Shown here piece after piece: positions 35,347-43,891 of a stretch of DNA of 64,000 nucleotides. The position numbers and the translations under genes were made by a program. The DNA comes from Thalassovita mangrovi. GTDB taxonomy: Bacteria; Pseudomonadota; Alphaproteobacteria; Rhodobacterales; Rhodobacteraceae. Where the stretch lies: the NCBI RefSeq assembly GCF_009857745.1, contig NZ_WWEN01000004.1, positions 366,591 through 430,590 on the forward strand, read 5' to 3'. Below the pieces are notes generated by a model that did no database searches, was not told the origin of the DNA, and saw nothing but the letters and a program-made list of their open reading frames with translations. The stretch's first letter is position 1, and each line of letters begins with the position of its first letter.

Positions 35347-37737
35347 TCAGCTTTCCATGTCGAGCGCCAGCGCATAGGCGACTCGTTCGGTTTCATCGAG
35401 CTTGATGGTCAGCGCCTGCTGATAGAGGTCCTCGAATTCCGGGATCTGGTGAAGTTCGGCGGCCTTGGCCTTGTGCCATTCGAAGCCCTTGTCGTGCCAG
35501 TGCCGCAGCACCTCGTCTCCCTTCAGCCGCTCGAATTCGGCCTGCATCCGGGGCAGGTTGCGCTTGATCGTGAGGTCGCGGAAATCCGACCAGTCCATGC
35601 GGATCCAGTAATTCAGCCCGATCGAGCGATCCACGTGCAAGGCCCGCCCGCGCTGGCGTTTCACCAGGTAGCTTTCGGCGCTGCGCAAAGCGTAGTGATT
35701 GAGCTGGATCAGGTCGTAACCGATTGATTTCTTGGAATTGCGCCAGCCCTTCTCGGCGGCTTCGCTGGTCATGTCCTGGCCCGACCCGTTCACCCATTTT
35801 ACGCTAGATTTGAAATCGTCGCGCAGCTTGTTGGGCCGGTGGCAGCTGATCTTCTCATAGGCGCCGATGTTTTTGAACATCGTCTTGAAACCCCAGACCG
35901 TATGGGGCTTGGGGCAGAATTTCGGCGCGCAGGTGTCGAACTGGTCGATCACGAAGCGGTCTTCCAGCGCCGTCACGCCGTTATGGCCGAACAACCGCCA
36001 GGTCATCGCAACGTTGGTCGCATCGCCGATCCGGTCGAAGAAATCGGGCAGCGTGCCGTTGCCGCAACGGATGTTCATGAATTCGTCGACGTCGACATGG
36101 GCGATCCAGTCGGCGTTCTGCAGCACCGGTTCCTTCAGCGCCTGGTTCAGCGCGTGCTGCTGCGGCGAGTTGCCTTTCCACGCGTCGTTATTGCGGTGCT
36201 GCACGATACCGAGTTCCTGCAACCGGTCGAGGATTTCGCTGGTCCCGTCGGTGCAGTCGTTGGTGTAGATCAGGAAATTGTCGATCCCGATGGCGCGGTG
36301 ATAGGCGACCCATTCGAGGATATAGGGCGCCTCGTTCTTCATGCAGCCGACGATCAGCGTGCCGGTGCTGCCTGCGGGCAGATTGCGCGGTTCCATCGGG
36401 GCATAGGGGGCGGCAAGCTGTTCCTCGTCCACCAACCCCAGCCGGTTATGCGGCCGGAAGGAGGACGCCCGCAGCTTTTCGTAATTCTGCACCGCCAGCG
36501 GCGTCATGATCCGGCGCGCGCTATCCGACAGCCCGTCCTTCGGGGCGGGTTCCGCCGGGGCAGGGTCTGCCGGGGCCGCCTGCGGCGCAGGCGCGCCGGA
36601 CAGCCGGGCGATGTCGGCGGCCTTGTCCTTGCGGTCTTCCTGCGTCGCCTTGTCGATCCGCCACAGGAAACCCAGCAGGTATTGGGTGGCGCGGAAGCCT
36701 TTCGTCGGATCGGCCTCCTGCCAGTCGGGCAGCGGCGCGTCGGGGGTCAGGCAAGTGTCGGTCAGGGCAGGGTGGGTGTCCAGCAGCGCCCTGTTCGCGT
36801 CGGCGAAGCCCAGCGACACGGGCGCCAGCGATCCGGGTTCGATCACGGGCCCGGGCACAGCGATCTCGCCCATGAACTTGCGCCAGAGCTGCCGGTTGAT
36901 GATCCGGTCGGACTTCCGCAAAAGGTCGAGGAAGACCTCGTTCATCAGCCGCCCGCGGGTCAGCCAGGCCGCCGAGGGTTGTTGCGGCGGTTTCGCCGCC
37001 GCCGCCCGCCCGATACTACCGTCGATGCCGAACATCGCGCGGATCTCATCGGTGGCATCCTCGGAATAAAACAGCGCCTCGTCATAGGGGCGGAAGCTGA
37101 CCGAACCGGCCCCGAACACCGCTTCCCATTCGGCCTGCAGCTGTTGGTAATCGAGCCAGAAGGCCGGGCACTGGGTTTCCAGGAACTGGCCGTTCTGCGG
37201 CACGATCTCGTGCCCGTCGAGCAGCGCATCGTCCCACCAATCCGCCGTCCCGGCCATCTCCATTTCCATCTCGAGCGACGTCGCCCGCCCGGCCAGCACC
37301 TGCGCCGCGTAATGGCGCGCCAGCAGCCGGCCCTGTTCGTCGATATGCGCGATCACCTGGATATCATCCGACAGCGGTGCCAGCAGCGCCTTCAGCCGTT
37401 CGATTTCCGAGCGCCGCGCCAGCGACCCGCCCAGCTGTGCCGCCGACAGGATCAGCGCCTGCGGCTGTTTCGCCGCCACGTCGCGGATCAGGGCCTGCTG
37501 CACGTCGTTGAACAGCGCCGCCTGCTTGTCCGAGGCGATGAAGCCCCGGTTGAAGCGCAGCGGGTCGATATGGTCCGGATCGGTCACCGCCATGTAAAGC
37601 CGGGTATGGTTCTTCGGCCCCAGCCCGCGCGGGAACAGGTATCCCTTGCCCGCCAGTTGCTCGCGCTTGTCCGACAGGATGTCCTGCAGACGATCCGCCC
37701 CGGTCTGTTCCAGCCCGATATGCAGGTAGATACGCAT
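35347..37737 (-). CDS. Sulfotransferase-like domain fused to glycosyltransferase
   Basis: 796 residues from ATG 37737. Residues 1 to ~370 begin MRIYLHIGLEQTGADRLQDI, which resembles the start of PAPS-binding sulfotransferase-like proteins; the strongest P-loop residues are weaker here than in the neighbouring sulfotransferase. An Ala/Pro-rich linker lies near residues 380-400. From ~461 a GT2-type domain follows: TLIVGCMKNEAPYILEWVAY, YTNDCTDG, HVDVDEFMNIRCG at ~550, and LNHYALRSAESYLVKRQRGR. The fusion sits between a sulfotransferase and two GTs and its start overlaps the upstream stop (TGATG), implying a coordinated sulfation-glycosylation module. Confidence 0.78.
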   Translation of the reverse strand: MRIYLHIGLEQTGADRLQDILSDKREQLAGKGYLFPRGLGPKNHTRLYMAVTDPDHIDPLRFNRGFIASDKQAALFNDVQQALIRDVAAKQPQALILSAAQLGGSLARRSEIERLKALLAPLSDDIQVIAHIDEQGRLLARHYAAQVLAGRATSLEMEMEMAGTADWWDDALLDGHEIVPQNGQFLETQCPAFWLDYQQLQAEWEAVFGAGSVSFRPYDEALFYSEDATDEIRAMFGIDGSIGRAAAAKPPQQPSAAWLTRGRLMNEVFLDLLRKSDRIINRQLWRKFMGEIAVPGPVIEPGSLAPVSLGFADANRALLDTHPALTDTCLTPDAPLPDWQEADPTKGFRATQYLLGFLWRIDKATQEDRKDKAADIARLSGAPAPQAAPADPAPAEPAPKDGLSDSARRIMTPLAVQNYEKLRASSFRPHNRLGLVDEEQLAAPYAPMEPRNLPAGSTGTLIVGCMKNEAPYILEWVAYHRAIGIDNFLIYTNDCTDGTSEILDRLQELGIVQHRNNDAWKGNSPQQHALNQALKEPVLQNADWIAHVDVDEFMNIRCGNGTLPDFFDRIGDATNVAMTWRLFGHNGVTALEDRFVIDQFDTCAPKFCPKPHTVWGFKTMFKNIGAYEKISCHRPNKLRDDFKSSVKWVNGSGQDMTSEAAEKGWRNSKKSIGYDLIQLNHYALRSAESYLVKRQRGRALHVDRSIGLNYWIRMDWSDFRDLTIKRNLPRMQAEFERLKGDEVLRHWHDKGFEWHKAKAAELHQIPEFEDLYQQALTIKLDETERVAYALALDMES

Positions 37738-38387
37738 CAGGCGGCCTCCGGTCCGTTGGTCTTGGGCTGCTTCTTCGGGCTCTTGTTGGCGCGGCCCCAC
37801 CATTTCAGCTCGATCCCGAGGAAATTACCGATCTTCTGCGGCGCGGACGTATCGGCCAAGTCGTATTCCAGGAACGCCTCGTCGCCCTCGAACAGCTTGC
37901 GCATATGCGCGTGATGCGCCGCGATCCACTGCGCCCTTTCATGCCCGGTTTCGCCGTATCCGCGCGGCAGCCCCGGGATGGCGTTCTGCGGCAATCGTTC
38001 GGCGCCCAGGTTGGACCAGCGCAGCATGCTGTCGGAAATCGCTTTCGGATCGCGGTAGGACAGCAGGAAACGGGCCCCCGGATGGTGTTCGCGGATCGCG
38101 TCGATCAGCCCCCAGTCGGTCTGCGGCCAAAGGCTCATCCCCTCGCGCAGCACGTTGACCTCGGTGAAGGCGTCGAAATCCTCCATCAGCGCCAGCGGAT
38201 CGCCGTTGTGGAAATAGCCGTCATACATCAGCTTGCCGACAAAGGCGCCGTGCAACCCTGTATCCTTGGTCTGGCGGCGGCGGATGCGGTAATCGGCGGT
38301 CTTCAGCCCGGCGATCTTCAGCGCCCGCGCCAGCGTCGTGGTGCCCGATTTCGGTAGGCCCAGATTGATCACCCGCAGCCGGCTCAT
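37737..38387 (-). CDS. Sulfotransferase family protein
   Basis: 216 residues from ATG 38387 (overlapping the upstream stop as ATGA). N-terminal PAPS 5'-phosphosulfate-binding loop NLGLPKSGTTTLARAL; 3'-phosphate-binding SYRDPKAISDSM near residue 115. Both motifs are typical of carbohydrate or small-molecule sulfotransferases using PAPS. Followed by an AFLEYDLADTSAPQKIGNFLG segment, a common C-terminal pattern in the family. Embedded between glycosyltransferases, so it probably sulfates the same glycan. No signal peptide; cytosolic. Confidence 0.88.
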   Translation of the reverse strand: MSRLRVINLGLPKSGTTTLARALKIAGLKTADYRIRRRQTKDTGLHGAFVGKLMYDGYFHNGDPLALMEDFDAFTEVNVLREGMSLWPQTDWGLIDAIREHHPGARFLLSYRDPKAISDSMLRWSNLGAERLPQNAIPGLPRGYGETGHERAQWIAAHHAHMRKLFEGDEAFLEYDLADTSAPQKIGNFLGIELKWWGRANKSPKKQPKTNGPEAA

Positions 38388-39442
38388 GTGGCGAGCCCCA
38401 GTTCCGCGATCATCTTTTCCTCTTCGGGGGGCAGCTTGCTCGCCGCGCGCAACTGATCGCGCATCGCCCGGTAGGTGGGCTGTTGCAGCAATTCGTCCCG
38501 CTTGGCCCGGTGCAGCGCGCAGGCCTCGTCATGCAGCGCCGCAATCTCGGGGTCCGATTTAAGCTCGGCCAGCGCCTTTTCCAAGTCGGGCAGGTAGCGC
38601 CGGATCGAAAGGTCCTGCCACGCCGGATCGTTGCGTTCGCGCCAATAAGTATCGTCGAAATCGCGGTTCTCGCGGTTCACGTCGCCGCGGTCGTTCTTGA
38701 CCAGGTAGCTGTCGAGCGAGCGCAGCGCGTAATGGTTCAGCGTCGCGAAATCGCGCGCGCCCTGGGCGGGAAACTTGCGGATGCGGCGCGGATTGGCGGC
38801 GATCAGGAACCGGTGCGGCACGTCGCGGCCCGACCCGTCGGTCCATGTCGGATGACGCTTCTTCGGCAGCTTCGCCTTGAAGAACGGCCTGTGTGCGCCG
38901 TAATACTGCAGCGGGAAATCGTGCCGGATCAGCGACTTGACCTCCTGCGCCACTTCCCCGCACCAGATATCGGGATTGTGCGACCGGGTGAACTGTTCGA
39001 TCACCGGCCGGTCTTCGAACCCCTCGATATCGTCATTGGCGAAGAATTGGAAATTCAGCGAAATCGCCATTGGATCGCCGCAGGCCTGAACCAGCGCCGG
39101 GATGGTGTGATCGCCCACATGGATGTTCAGGAATTCGTCGACATCGGCGATCCAGACCCAATCGGCATCCAGCACGATATCCTGTCGGGCGGCGTCCTTC
39201 AGCGCCTCCATCTGGTAATTGCGCCCCTCGGCCGGGTTGGGCAGGTGCCGCACGATGCCGCGCGCCGACAAGGCATCCAGCATCCGGTCGGTCGCATCGG
39301 TGCAATCGTTGGAATAGAACAGGAAATCCGTCACCCCGATCAGCCGGTTGAACGCGATCCATTCCAGCAGGAAGGGGCCTTCGTTCTTCACACAGGTCAC
39401 CGCGGTCACGCGCATCGGACGGTCCCCTGGGGTCTCGGTCAT
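38384..39442 (-). CDS. Glycosyltransferase family 2-like protein, first gene of the operon
   Basis: 352 residues from ATG 39442 (MTETPGDRPMRV). GT-A motifs: TCVKNEGPFLLEWIAFNRL, YSNDCTDATDRML, IADVDEFLNIHVG at ~99-107, and TLNHYALRSLDSYLVKNDRGD. It begins a four-gene coupled set with ATGA/TGATG junctions down to 34295. Upstream to 39641 is a ~200-bp region shared with the divergent MoxR-like gene, the probable promoter location. Donor and acceptor unknown; presumably initiates or extends a sulfated glycan. Confidence 0.82.
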   Translation of the reverse strand: MTETPGDRPMRVTAVTCVKNEGPFLLEWIAFNRLIGVTDFLFYSNDCTDATDRMLDALSARGIVRHLPNPAEGRNYQMEALKDAARQDIVLDADWVWIADVDEFLNIHVGDHTIPALVQACGDPMAISLNFQFFANDDIEGFEDRPVIEQFTRSHNPDIWCGEVAQEVKSLIRHDFPLQYYGAHRPFFKAKLPKKRHPTWTDGSGRDVPHRFLIAANPRRIRKFPAQGARDFATLNHYALRSLDSYLVKNDRGDVNRENRDFDDTYWRERNDPAWQDLSIRRYLPDLEKALAELKSDPEIAALHDEACALHRAKRDELLQQPTYRAMRDQLRAASKLPPEEEKMIAELGLAT

Positions 39443-39641
39443 GTCACTCGGTTGCTCTCTGCTCGCGGGCGGCGCAGAACAATATTGCGTTCGCCGCCTG
39501 ATCGTTGCCGAAATCATTACAGTTCAGGGGGCTAAGCGTCAATCAGCCGACACCGGGGCCGGGGCGGGGCGCCACACGCGACAATGGTCGTGCTTGACGC
39601 GGGCGCGCGCGCCTGACTGACTGTCGGCAGGGAGGATTGAG

Positions 39642-40550
39642 ATGAGCGATGTGACTTCGATTGACGACGTGCAGGCGCGGCTGGCCGAACAGGATTACGT
39701 CTGCGGCCGGGCGCTGGCGACGGTGCTGTTCCTGTCGCTGAAACTGGGACGGCCGCTGTTTCTTGAGGGCGAGGCCGGCACCGGCAAGACCGAGATCGCT
39801 AAGGCGATCGCCAGCGCCCTGGGCCGCCGCCTGATCCGGCTGCAATGCTACGAGGGGCTGGATGCGGCCAGCGCGGTCTATGAATGGAACTTCGCCGAAC
39901 AGATGATCGCCATCCGCACCGCCGAAGCTGCGGGCGGCGCCGACCGCGACGTGCTGAAATCCGAGCTGTTCACCGAGGAATTCCTGATCGAACGCCCGCT
40001 CTTGCAGGCGATGCGGCCGCAGGTCGAAGGCCCGCCGGTGCTGTTGATCGACGAAATCGACCGCACCGATGAACCGTTCGAGGCCTTCCTGCTCGAAGCC
40101 CTGTCCGATTTCCAGGTCACCATTCCCGAACTCGGCACCGTCAAGGCGCCGGAACCGCCCATCGTGATCCTGACCTCCAACCGCACCCGCGAAGTGCATG
40201 ACGCGCTCAAACGCCGCTGCCTCTATCACTGGGTCGATTACCCCGATTTCGAACGCGAGCTGGAAATCCTGCACGCCCGCGCCCCCGAGGCTGCAGAAGC
40301 TCTCAGCCGCGAAGTGGTCGCCTTCGTCCAGCGGCTGCGCACCGAGGACCTGTTCAAGAAACCCGGCGTCGCCGAAACCATCGACTGGGCCAAATGCCTG
40401 CTGGCGCTCGACGTGCTGTCGCTTTCCCCCGAAGTCATCGCCGACACGATCGGCGCGATCCTGAAATACCAGGACGACATCCAGCGCCTGCAGGGGTCGG
40501 AGGCCAAGCGCCTGCTCGACGAAGCCAAAGCCTCGCTTGATCCGGTCTGA
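39642..40550 (+). CDS. coxD: MoxR-family AAA+ ATPase (CoxD-like)
   Basis: 302 residues. Walker A GEAGTGKTEIAKA at ~43, Walker B VLLIDEIDRTDEPFEAFLLEAL at ~133, sensor TSNRTREVHDALKRRC. This type assists metal insertion into molybdenum hydroxylases (CoxD) and works with a VWA partner. The partner CoxE gene follows after a 60-bp spacer holding a dispersed repeat. A more generic MoxR role is possible, but the CoxE neighbour and the XdhC gene 3 kb downstream favour CoxD. The structural enzyme genes are not in the window. Confidence 0.85.
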   Translation: MSDVTSIDDVQARLAEQDYVCGRALATVLFLSLKLGRPLFLEGEAGTGKTEIAKAIASALGRRLIRLQCYEGLDAASAVYEWNFAEQMIAIRTAEAAGGADRDVLKSELFTEEFLIERPLLQAMRPQVEGPPVLLIDEIDRTDEPFEAFLLEALSDFQVTIPELGTVKAPEPPIVILTSNRTREVHDALKRRCLYHWVDYPDFERELEILHARAPEAAEALSREVVAFVQRLRTEDLFKKPGVAETIDWAKCLLALDVLSLSPEVIADTIGAILKYQDDIQRLQGSEAKRLLDEAKASLDPV

Positions 40551-40554
40551 TGCT

Positions 40555-40604
40555 TCTTCTTGGTTCAAATACTCCGGGGGTCCGGGGGCAGCGCCCCCGG
40601 GGGT
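40555..40604 (+). repeat. Intergenic repeat copy 3 inside the coxD-coxE operon
   Basis: CTTCTTGGTTCAAATACTCC at 40555 onward shares the CTTGG-AAATAC block with copies 1 and 2, then CCGGGGGC-AGC-GCCCCCGG (40582-40600) forms a strong 8-bp hairpin. It lies between two genes expected to be co-transcribed, without a T tract, so it is likely a regulatory or neutral repeat rather than a terminator. Confidence 0.6.
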
Positions 40605-40610
40605 CGGCCA

Positions 40611-41864
40611 ATGGTTGATCTCCCCGATCTCGAGCTGCCGGAAAACCCCAAGCTCACCCACAACATCACCCATTTCGCCCGCGCCCTGCGCAAGGCGGGG
40701 CTGCCCATCGGCCCGGGACGAGTGATCGACGCGATCCGCGCGGTCGAGGCGGCGGGCTTCACCGACAAGCGCGATTTCTACTGGACCTTGCACGCCTGTT
40801 TCGTGAACCGCCCCGAACACCGGGCGGTGTTTGCGCAGATATTCCGGCTCTACTGGCGCGACCCGCGTTACATGGAACACATGATGGCGATGATGCTGCC
40901 CGCGATCCGCGGCGTGCAGGAGGAACGCAAGGCGCGCTCGGCCGAAAAACGCGCCGCCGAGGCGCTGCTCGACGGGGTCGAACCCGACCTGCCGGAGCCG
41001 GAGGAGAACGAGGAGGACTTCCTGATCGAGGTCGACGCCTCGCAGACCATGTCGGCCGAGGAACGTCTGCGCACGCTCGATTTCGAACAGATGAGCACCG
41101 ATGAGATCGCCCAGGCCAAGCGGATGCTGGCGCGATTGAAGCTGCCGGTGAAACCGATCCCCTCGCGCCGCACCCGGGCCGCCCGTCTGGGCCACGAAAT
41201 CGACTGGCGCCGCACCATGCGGGGCACCATGCGGCGGGGCGGGGAACTTTACGACATCGCGCTGAAGAAACGCCGCGAGCGCTGGCCCAACCTGATCGTG
41301 CTTTGCGACATTTCCGGATCGATGAGCCAATACAGCCGGATGGTTTTGCATTTCCTCCATGCTGTCGCCAATGAAAAAGGCGCGGGATGGGCCAGGGTGC
41401 ATGCCTTCACCTTCGGCACCCGTTTGACCAATATCACCCGCCACATGCGCACCCGCGACGTCGATCAGGCGCTTTCCGATGCCGGGGCCGAGGCGCAGGA
41501 TTGGGAAGGCGGCACAAGGATCGGCGATTGCCTGCACGCCTTCAACCGCGACTGGTCGCGCCGGGTGATGGGGCAGGGGGTGGTGGTGCTGCTGATCACC
41601 GACGGGCTGGATCGGGGCGATCCCGAGGCGCTGGCGAAGGAAATGGAACGGCTGCACCTGTCGGCGCGCCGGCTGATCTGGGTCAATCCCTTGCTGCGAT
41701 GGGACGGCTTCGCGCCGCGCGCGCAGGGCATCCGCGCGATGCTGCCCCATGTCGACGCTTTCCGCGCCGGCCATTCGGTGCAGACGCTGGAAGAGCTGGC
41801 CGAGGCGATTTCGCGCAGCCATGATAGTGGCGACAAGGACCGGTTGATGGCGCTGCTGGACTGA
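40611..41864 (+). CDS. coxE: VWA-domain protein (CoxE-like)
   Basis: 417 residues from ATG 40611 (MVDLPDLELPEN); the frame upstream runs into the repeat and is excluded. The MIDAS metal site is LCDISGSMSQYSR near residue 230 (DxSxS), with a LLITDGLDRGDPE block later. Works as an adaptor with the MoxR-type CoxD ATPase in activation of Mo-hydroxylases such as CO dehydrogenase. A long acidic linker (ENEEDFLIEVDASQT) precedes the VWA domain. Confidence 0.86.
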   Translation: MVDLPDLELPENPKLTHNITHFARALRKAGLPIGPGRVIDAIRAVEAAGFTDKRDFYWTLHACFVNRPEHRAVFAQIFRLYWRDPRYMEHMMAMMLPAIRGVQEERKARSAEKRAAEALLDGVEPDLPEPEENEEDFLIEVDASQTMSAEERLRTLDFEQMSTDEIAQAKRMLARLKLPVKPIPSRRTRAARLGHEIDWRRTMRGTMRRGGELYDIALKKRRERWPNLIVLCDISGSMSQYSRMVLHFLHAVANEKGAGWARVHAFTFGTRLTNITRHMRTRDVDQALSDAGAEAQDWEGGTRIGDCLHAFNRDWSRRVMGQGVVVLLITDGLDRGDPEALAKEMERLHLSARRLIWVNPLLRWDGFAPRAQGIRAMLPHVDAFRAGHSVQTLEELAEAISRSHDSGDKDRLMALLD

Positions 41865-41868
41865 GCGT

Positions 41869-42486
41869 TCAGTAGGGGCGTTTCTGCACCAGGGCGTAGA
41901 AGAACCGCTGCTCGGTCCCGCCCGGTGTCACATGGGTGTGGCGCAATTCCTCGATCAGCCGGAAATCCGGCCCCAGCAGCGCCATCAGCTTCGCGGCGTC
42001 GTATTTTTCCACCACCTGGCCGCTGCATTTGTCCGGCCCGTCCGGGGCGAAGGTGCCGATGACGGCGAAGCCGCCCGCCGCCAGCGCCCGGTCCAGCGTG
42101 TCGCGATAGGCCGCCTGATCCGCCGGATCGGTCAGGAAATGCAGCGCCGCCCGGTCGTGCCACAGCGCATAGCGCCGCTCGGGCCGCCAGCGCAGCATGT
42201 CGCCCGCGATCCAGGTCACCGGCGCGTCTTCGGGCAGGCGGTCGCGGGTCGCCTGCAAAGCCGCTTGCGACAAGTCGAGCGCGGTCAGGTCGAGAAACCC
42301 CAGATCGAGCAGGCAATCGGTCAGCCGCGACGCCCCTGCACCGATATCGATCAGCGCCGCGTCATGCGCGACCCCGCTTCGCGCGATCAGTTTGAGCGAG
42401 GTTTCCGGCCGCGCCTCGAACCAGCCGAGCGCGTCGGCGGATTTGCTTTGATAGGTGTTTTCCCACTTGGTTTCGGCGTCGGTCAT
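41869..42486 (-). CDS. Class I SAM-dependent methyltransferase
   Basis: 205 residues. SAM motif LIDIGAGASRLTDCLLDLG near residue 45 and acidic TALDLS after strand 2; WHDRAALHFLTDPADQAAY resembles the thiopurine/TehB-like group seen near sulfur-related genes. The opening WENTYQSKSADALGWFEARPE is common in this subgroup. It is divergent from the YeeE genes across a 107-bp AT-rich spacer, so possibly co-regulated. Substrate unknown; a sulfur, selenium or tellurium compound is only inferred from the neighbour. Confidence 0.8.
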   Translation of the reverse strand: MTDAETKWENTYQSKSADALGWFEARPETSLKLIARSGVAHDAALIDIGAGASRLTDCLLDLGFLDLTALDLSQAALQATRDRLPEDAPVTWIAGDMLRWRPERRYALWHDRAALHFLTDPADQAAYRDTLDRALAAGGFAVIGTFAPDGPDKCSGQVVEKYDAAKLMALLGPDFRLIEELRHTHVTPGGTEQRFFYALVQKRPY

Positions 42487-42536
42487 ATCGGGAGTCCTGT
42501 TTTTTAAGCGCGCACCTTGATCTGAATCATGCAGTT

Positions 42537-42593
42537 ATCTGAATGCATATAGATATAATTTTTCGAATAAGAATTAGGGAAGGAATAATTCAC
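42537..42593 (+). promoter_or_regulatory. AT-rich promoter region of the YeeE genes
   Basis: The stretch CATATAGATATAATTTTTCG and the following AATAAGAATTAGGGAAGGA are far more AT-rich than the surroundings. AGGGAAGGA is a good ribosome site 10 bases before ATG 42594, and TATAAT-like hexamers are present. Such AT islands often hold operators for sulfide-responsive ArsR-type regulators, but no symmetric site clear enough to name was found. Confidence 0.4.
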
Positions 42594-43145
42594 ATGGTAC
42601 TCAATTGGAAAACGGGGGGCGTGCTTCTGGGCTTCGTCTTCTTCCTGGCGGTGTTGCTGGTCAAGCCGATCGGCGTGTCGACCCAGTTCGTCATCCTCGA
42701 CGGGATCATCGGCGACGCGGTGAATTCGGAACTGGTGACCAAGACCGAGGAAGGCTACACCTCGACCAACGCCTATCTGGCCAAGTCGGGCGGCAAATAC
42801 GCCAAATCGGTCGCCAATCCGCTGAATTACAGCTTCATCTTCGTGCTGGCGATGATGGCGGGCGCGTTCCTGTCCACCATGGCGCGCGGCGGGCTGTCGA
42901 AGGACGAACGCACCATGCCCGCGATCTGGCGGGCGAATTTCGGTGACAGCGCGGCGAAACGCTACGCGGTGGCCTTCATTGGCGGCTTCATCGTGCTCTA
43001 CGGCGCGCGGCTCGCCGGTGGCTGCACCTCGGGCCACATGATGAGCGGCATGATGCAGACTGCCTTGTCGGGCTATCTCTTCGCCGCAGGCGCCTTTGCC
43101 GCCGCCGTGCCCGTCGCCATGATCATGTACAAGAAGGAGGGCTGA
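42594..43145 (+). CDS. YeeE/YedE-type sulfur transporter, first half
   Basis: 183 residues from ATG 42594 (MVLNWKTGGV). Several hydrophobic segments plus the signature GGCTSGHMMSGMMQ near the C-terminus, whose Cys is essential in thiosulfate-importing YeeE. This half carries one of the two symmetry-related repeats of the transporter; the second half is the next gene, separated by only two bases. Pairs like this (PmpA/PmpB type) import thiosulfate or related sulfur. The opening N-terminal loop (FVILDGIIGDAVNSELVTKT) is longer than in YeeE of E. coli. Confidence 0.82.
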   Translation: MVLNWKTGGVLLGFVFFLAVLLVKPIGVSTQFVILDGIIGDAVNSELVTKTEEGYTSTNAYLAKSGGKYAKSVANPLNYSFIFVLAMMAGAFLSTMARGGLSKDERTMPAIWRANFGDSAAKRYAVAFIGGFIVLYGARLAGGCTSGHMMSGMMQTALSGYLFAAGAFAAAVPVAMIMYKKEG

Positions 43146-43147
43146 AC

Positions 43148-43738
43148 ATGACCTCGATCATCCTCGCAATCGTGATTGGCGCCGCCTTCGGCGCGGTGCT
43201 GGATCGGATCGGCGCGACCAATCCGAACTGGATCGGCAAGATGCTGAGCCTGAAGAACCTGCACCTGATGAAAACCATCCTTCTGGCCATCGGCACCGGG
43301 TCGATCCTGATGTTCGCCGGCCAGATGATCGGCCTGGTCGATGTCGGCCACATGTCGGTGAAGACCGCCTATGTCGGCGTGTTCATCGGCGGTCTGCTGC
43401 TGGGCGCGGGCTGGGCCGCGTCGGGCTTCTGCCCCGGCACCGGCGTCTGCGCGGCGGCCTCGGGGCGCAAGGACGGGCTGTTCTTCATCGCCGGCGGGTT
43501 GCTGGGCGCGGCCGCCTATATGGTGACCTATCCGGCCTGGAAGGCCAGCGGCATGCTCGACGCGATCGCCGGCGGCGCGGTGACGCTGGGCACCGTGCCC
43601 GGGTCCAAATACGAAGGCATCACCGGCATGTCCGGCGATATCCTCGGCATCATCCTGGGGCTGGCCTTCGTCGTGGTGGCTTTTGTCCTGCCCGAACGCC
43701 CGATGGGCGGCGGCGCCGAACCGGTGCCTGCGGAATGA
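43148..43738 (+). CDS. YeeE/YedE-type sulfur transporter, second half
   Basis: 196 residues. Hydrophobic segments with GASWAASGFCPGTGVCAAASG-type signature (WAASGFCPGTGVCAAA), the partner of the Cys motif in the preceding gene. Start ATG 43148 follows the upstream stop by two bases. Together the genes give the two Cys-containing repeats fused in single-chain YeeE. It ends in a strong terminator at 43758-43796. Function: thiosulfate/sulfur uptake through the inner membrane, by family inference. Confidence 0.82.
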   Translation: MTSIILAIVIGAAFGAVLDRIGATNPNWIGKMLSLKNLHLMKTILLAIGTGSILMFAGQMIGLVDVGHMSVKTAYVGVFIGGLLLGAGWAASGFCPGTGVCAAASGRKDGLFFIAGGLLGAAAYMVTYPAWKASGMLDAIAGGAVTLGTVPGSKYEGITGMSGDILGIILGLAFVVVAFVLPERPMGGGAEPVPAE

Positions 43739-43757
43739 TCCGCTGACATGACATCAG

Positions 43758-43796
43758 GGCCCGCGCGCCGGATAGGGCGCGCGGGCCTTTTCTTTT
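43758..43796 (+). terminator. Strong Rho-independent terminator after YeeE genes
   Basis: GGCCCGCGCGCC (43758-43769) and GGCGCGCGGGCC (43776-43787), a 12-bp stem with a six-base loop, then TTTTCTTTT. Confidence 0.9.
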
Positions 43797-43891
43797 GACC
43801 GAAGAACAATTTTCCGCCCCGGCGCAACCGGCACCAATGGACAAGACGGATTCTCGCGCTACCCTGCTATCAAGGGCAAGGGAGGATGGTC

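Noticed and set aside
39543-41822. 759-codon minus-strand frame opposite coxD/coxE
   Set aside because: Both plus-strand genes have intact Walker and MIDAS motifs; the antisense frame lacks any recognisable domain.
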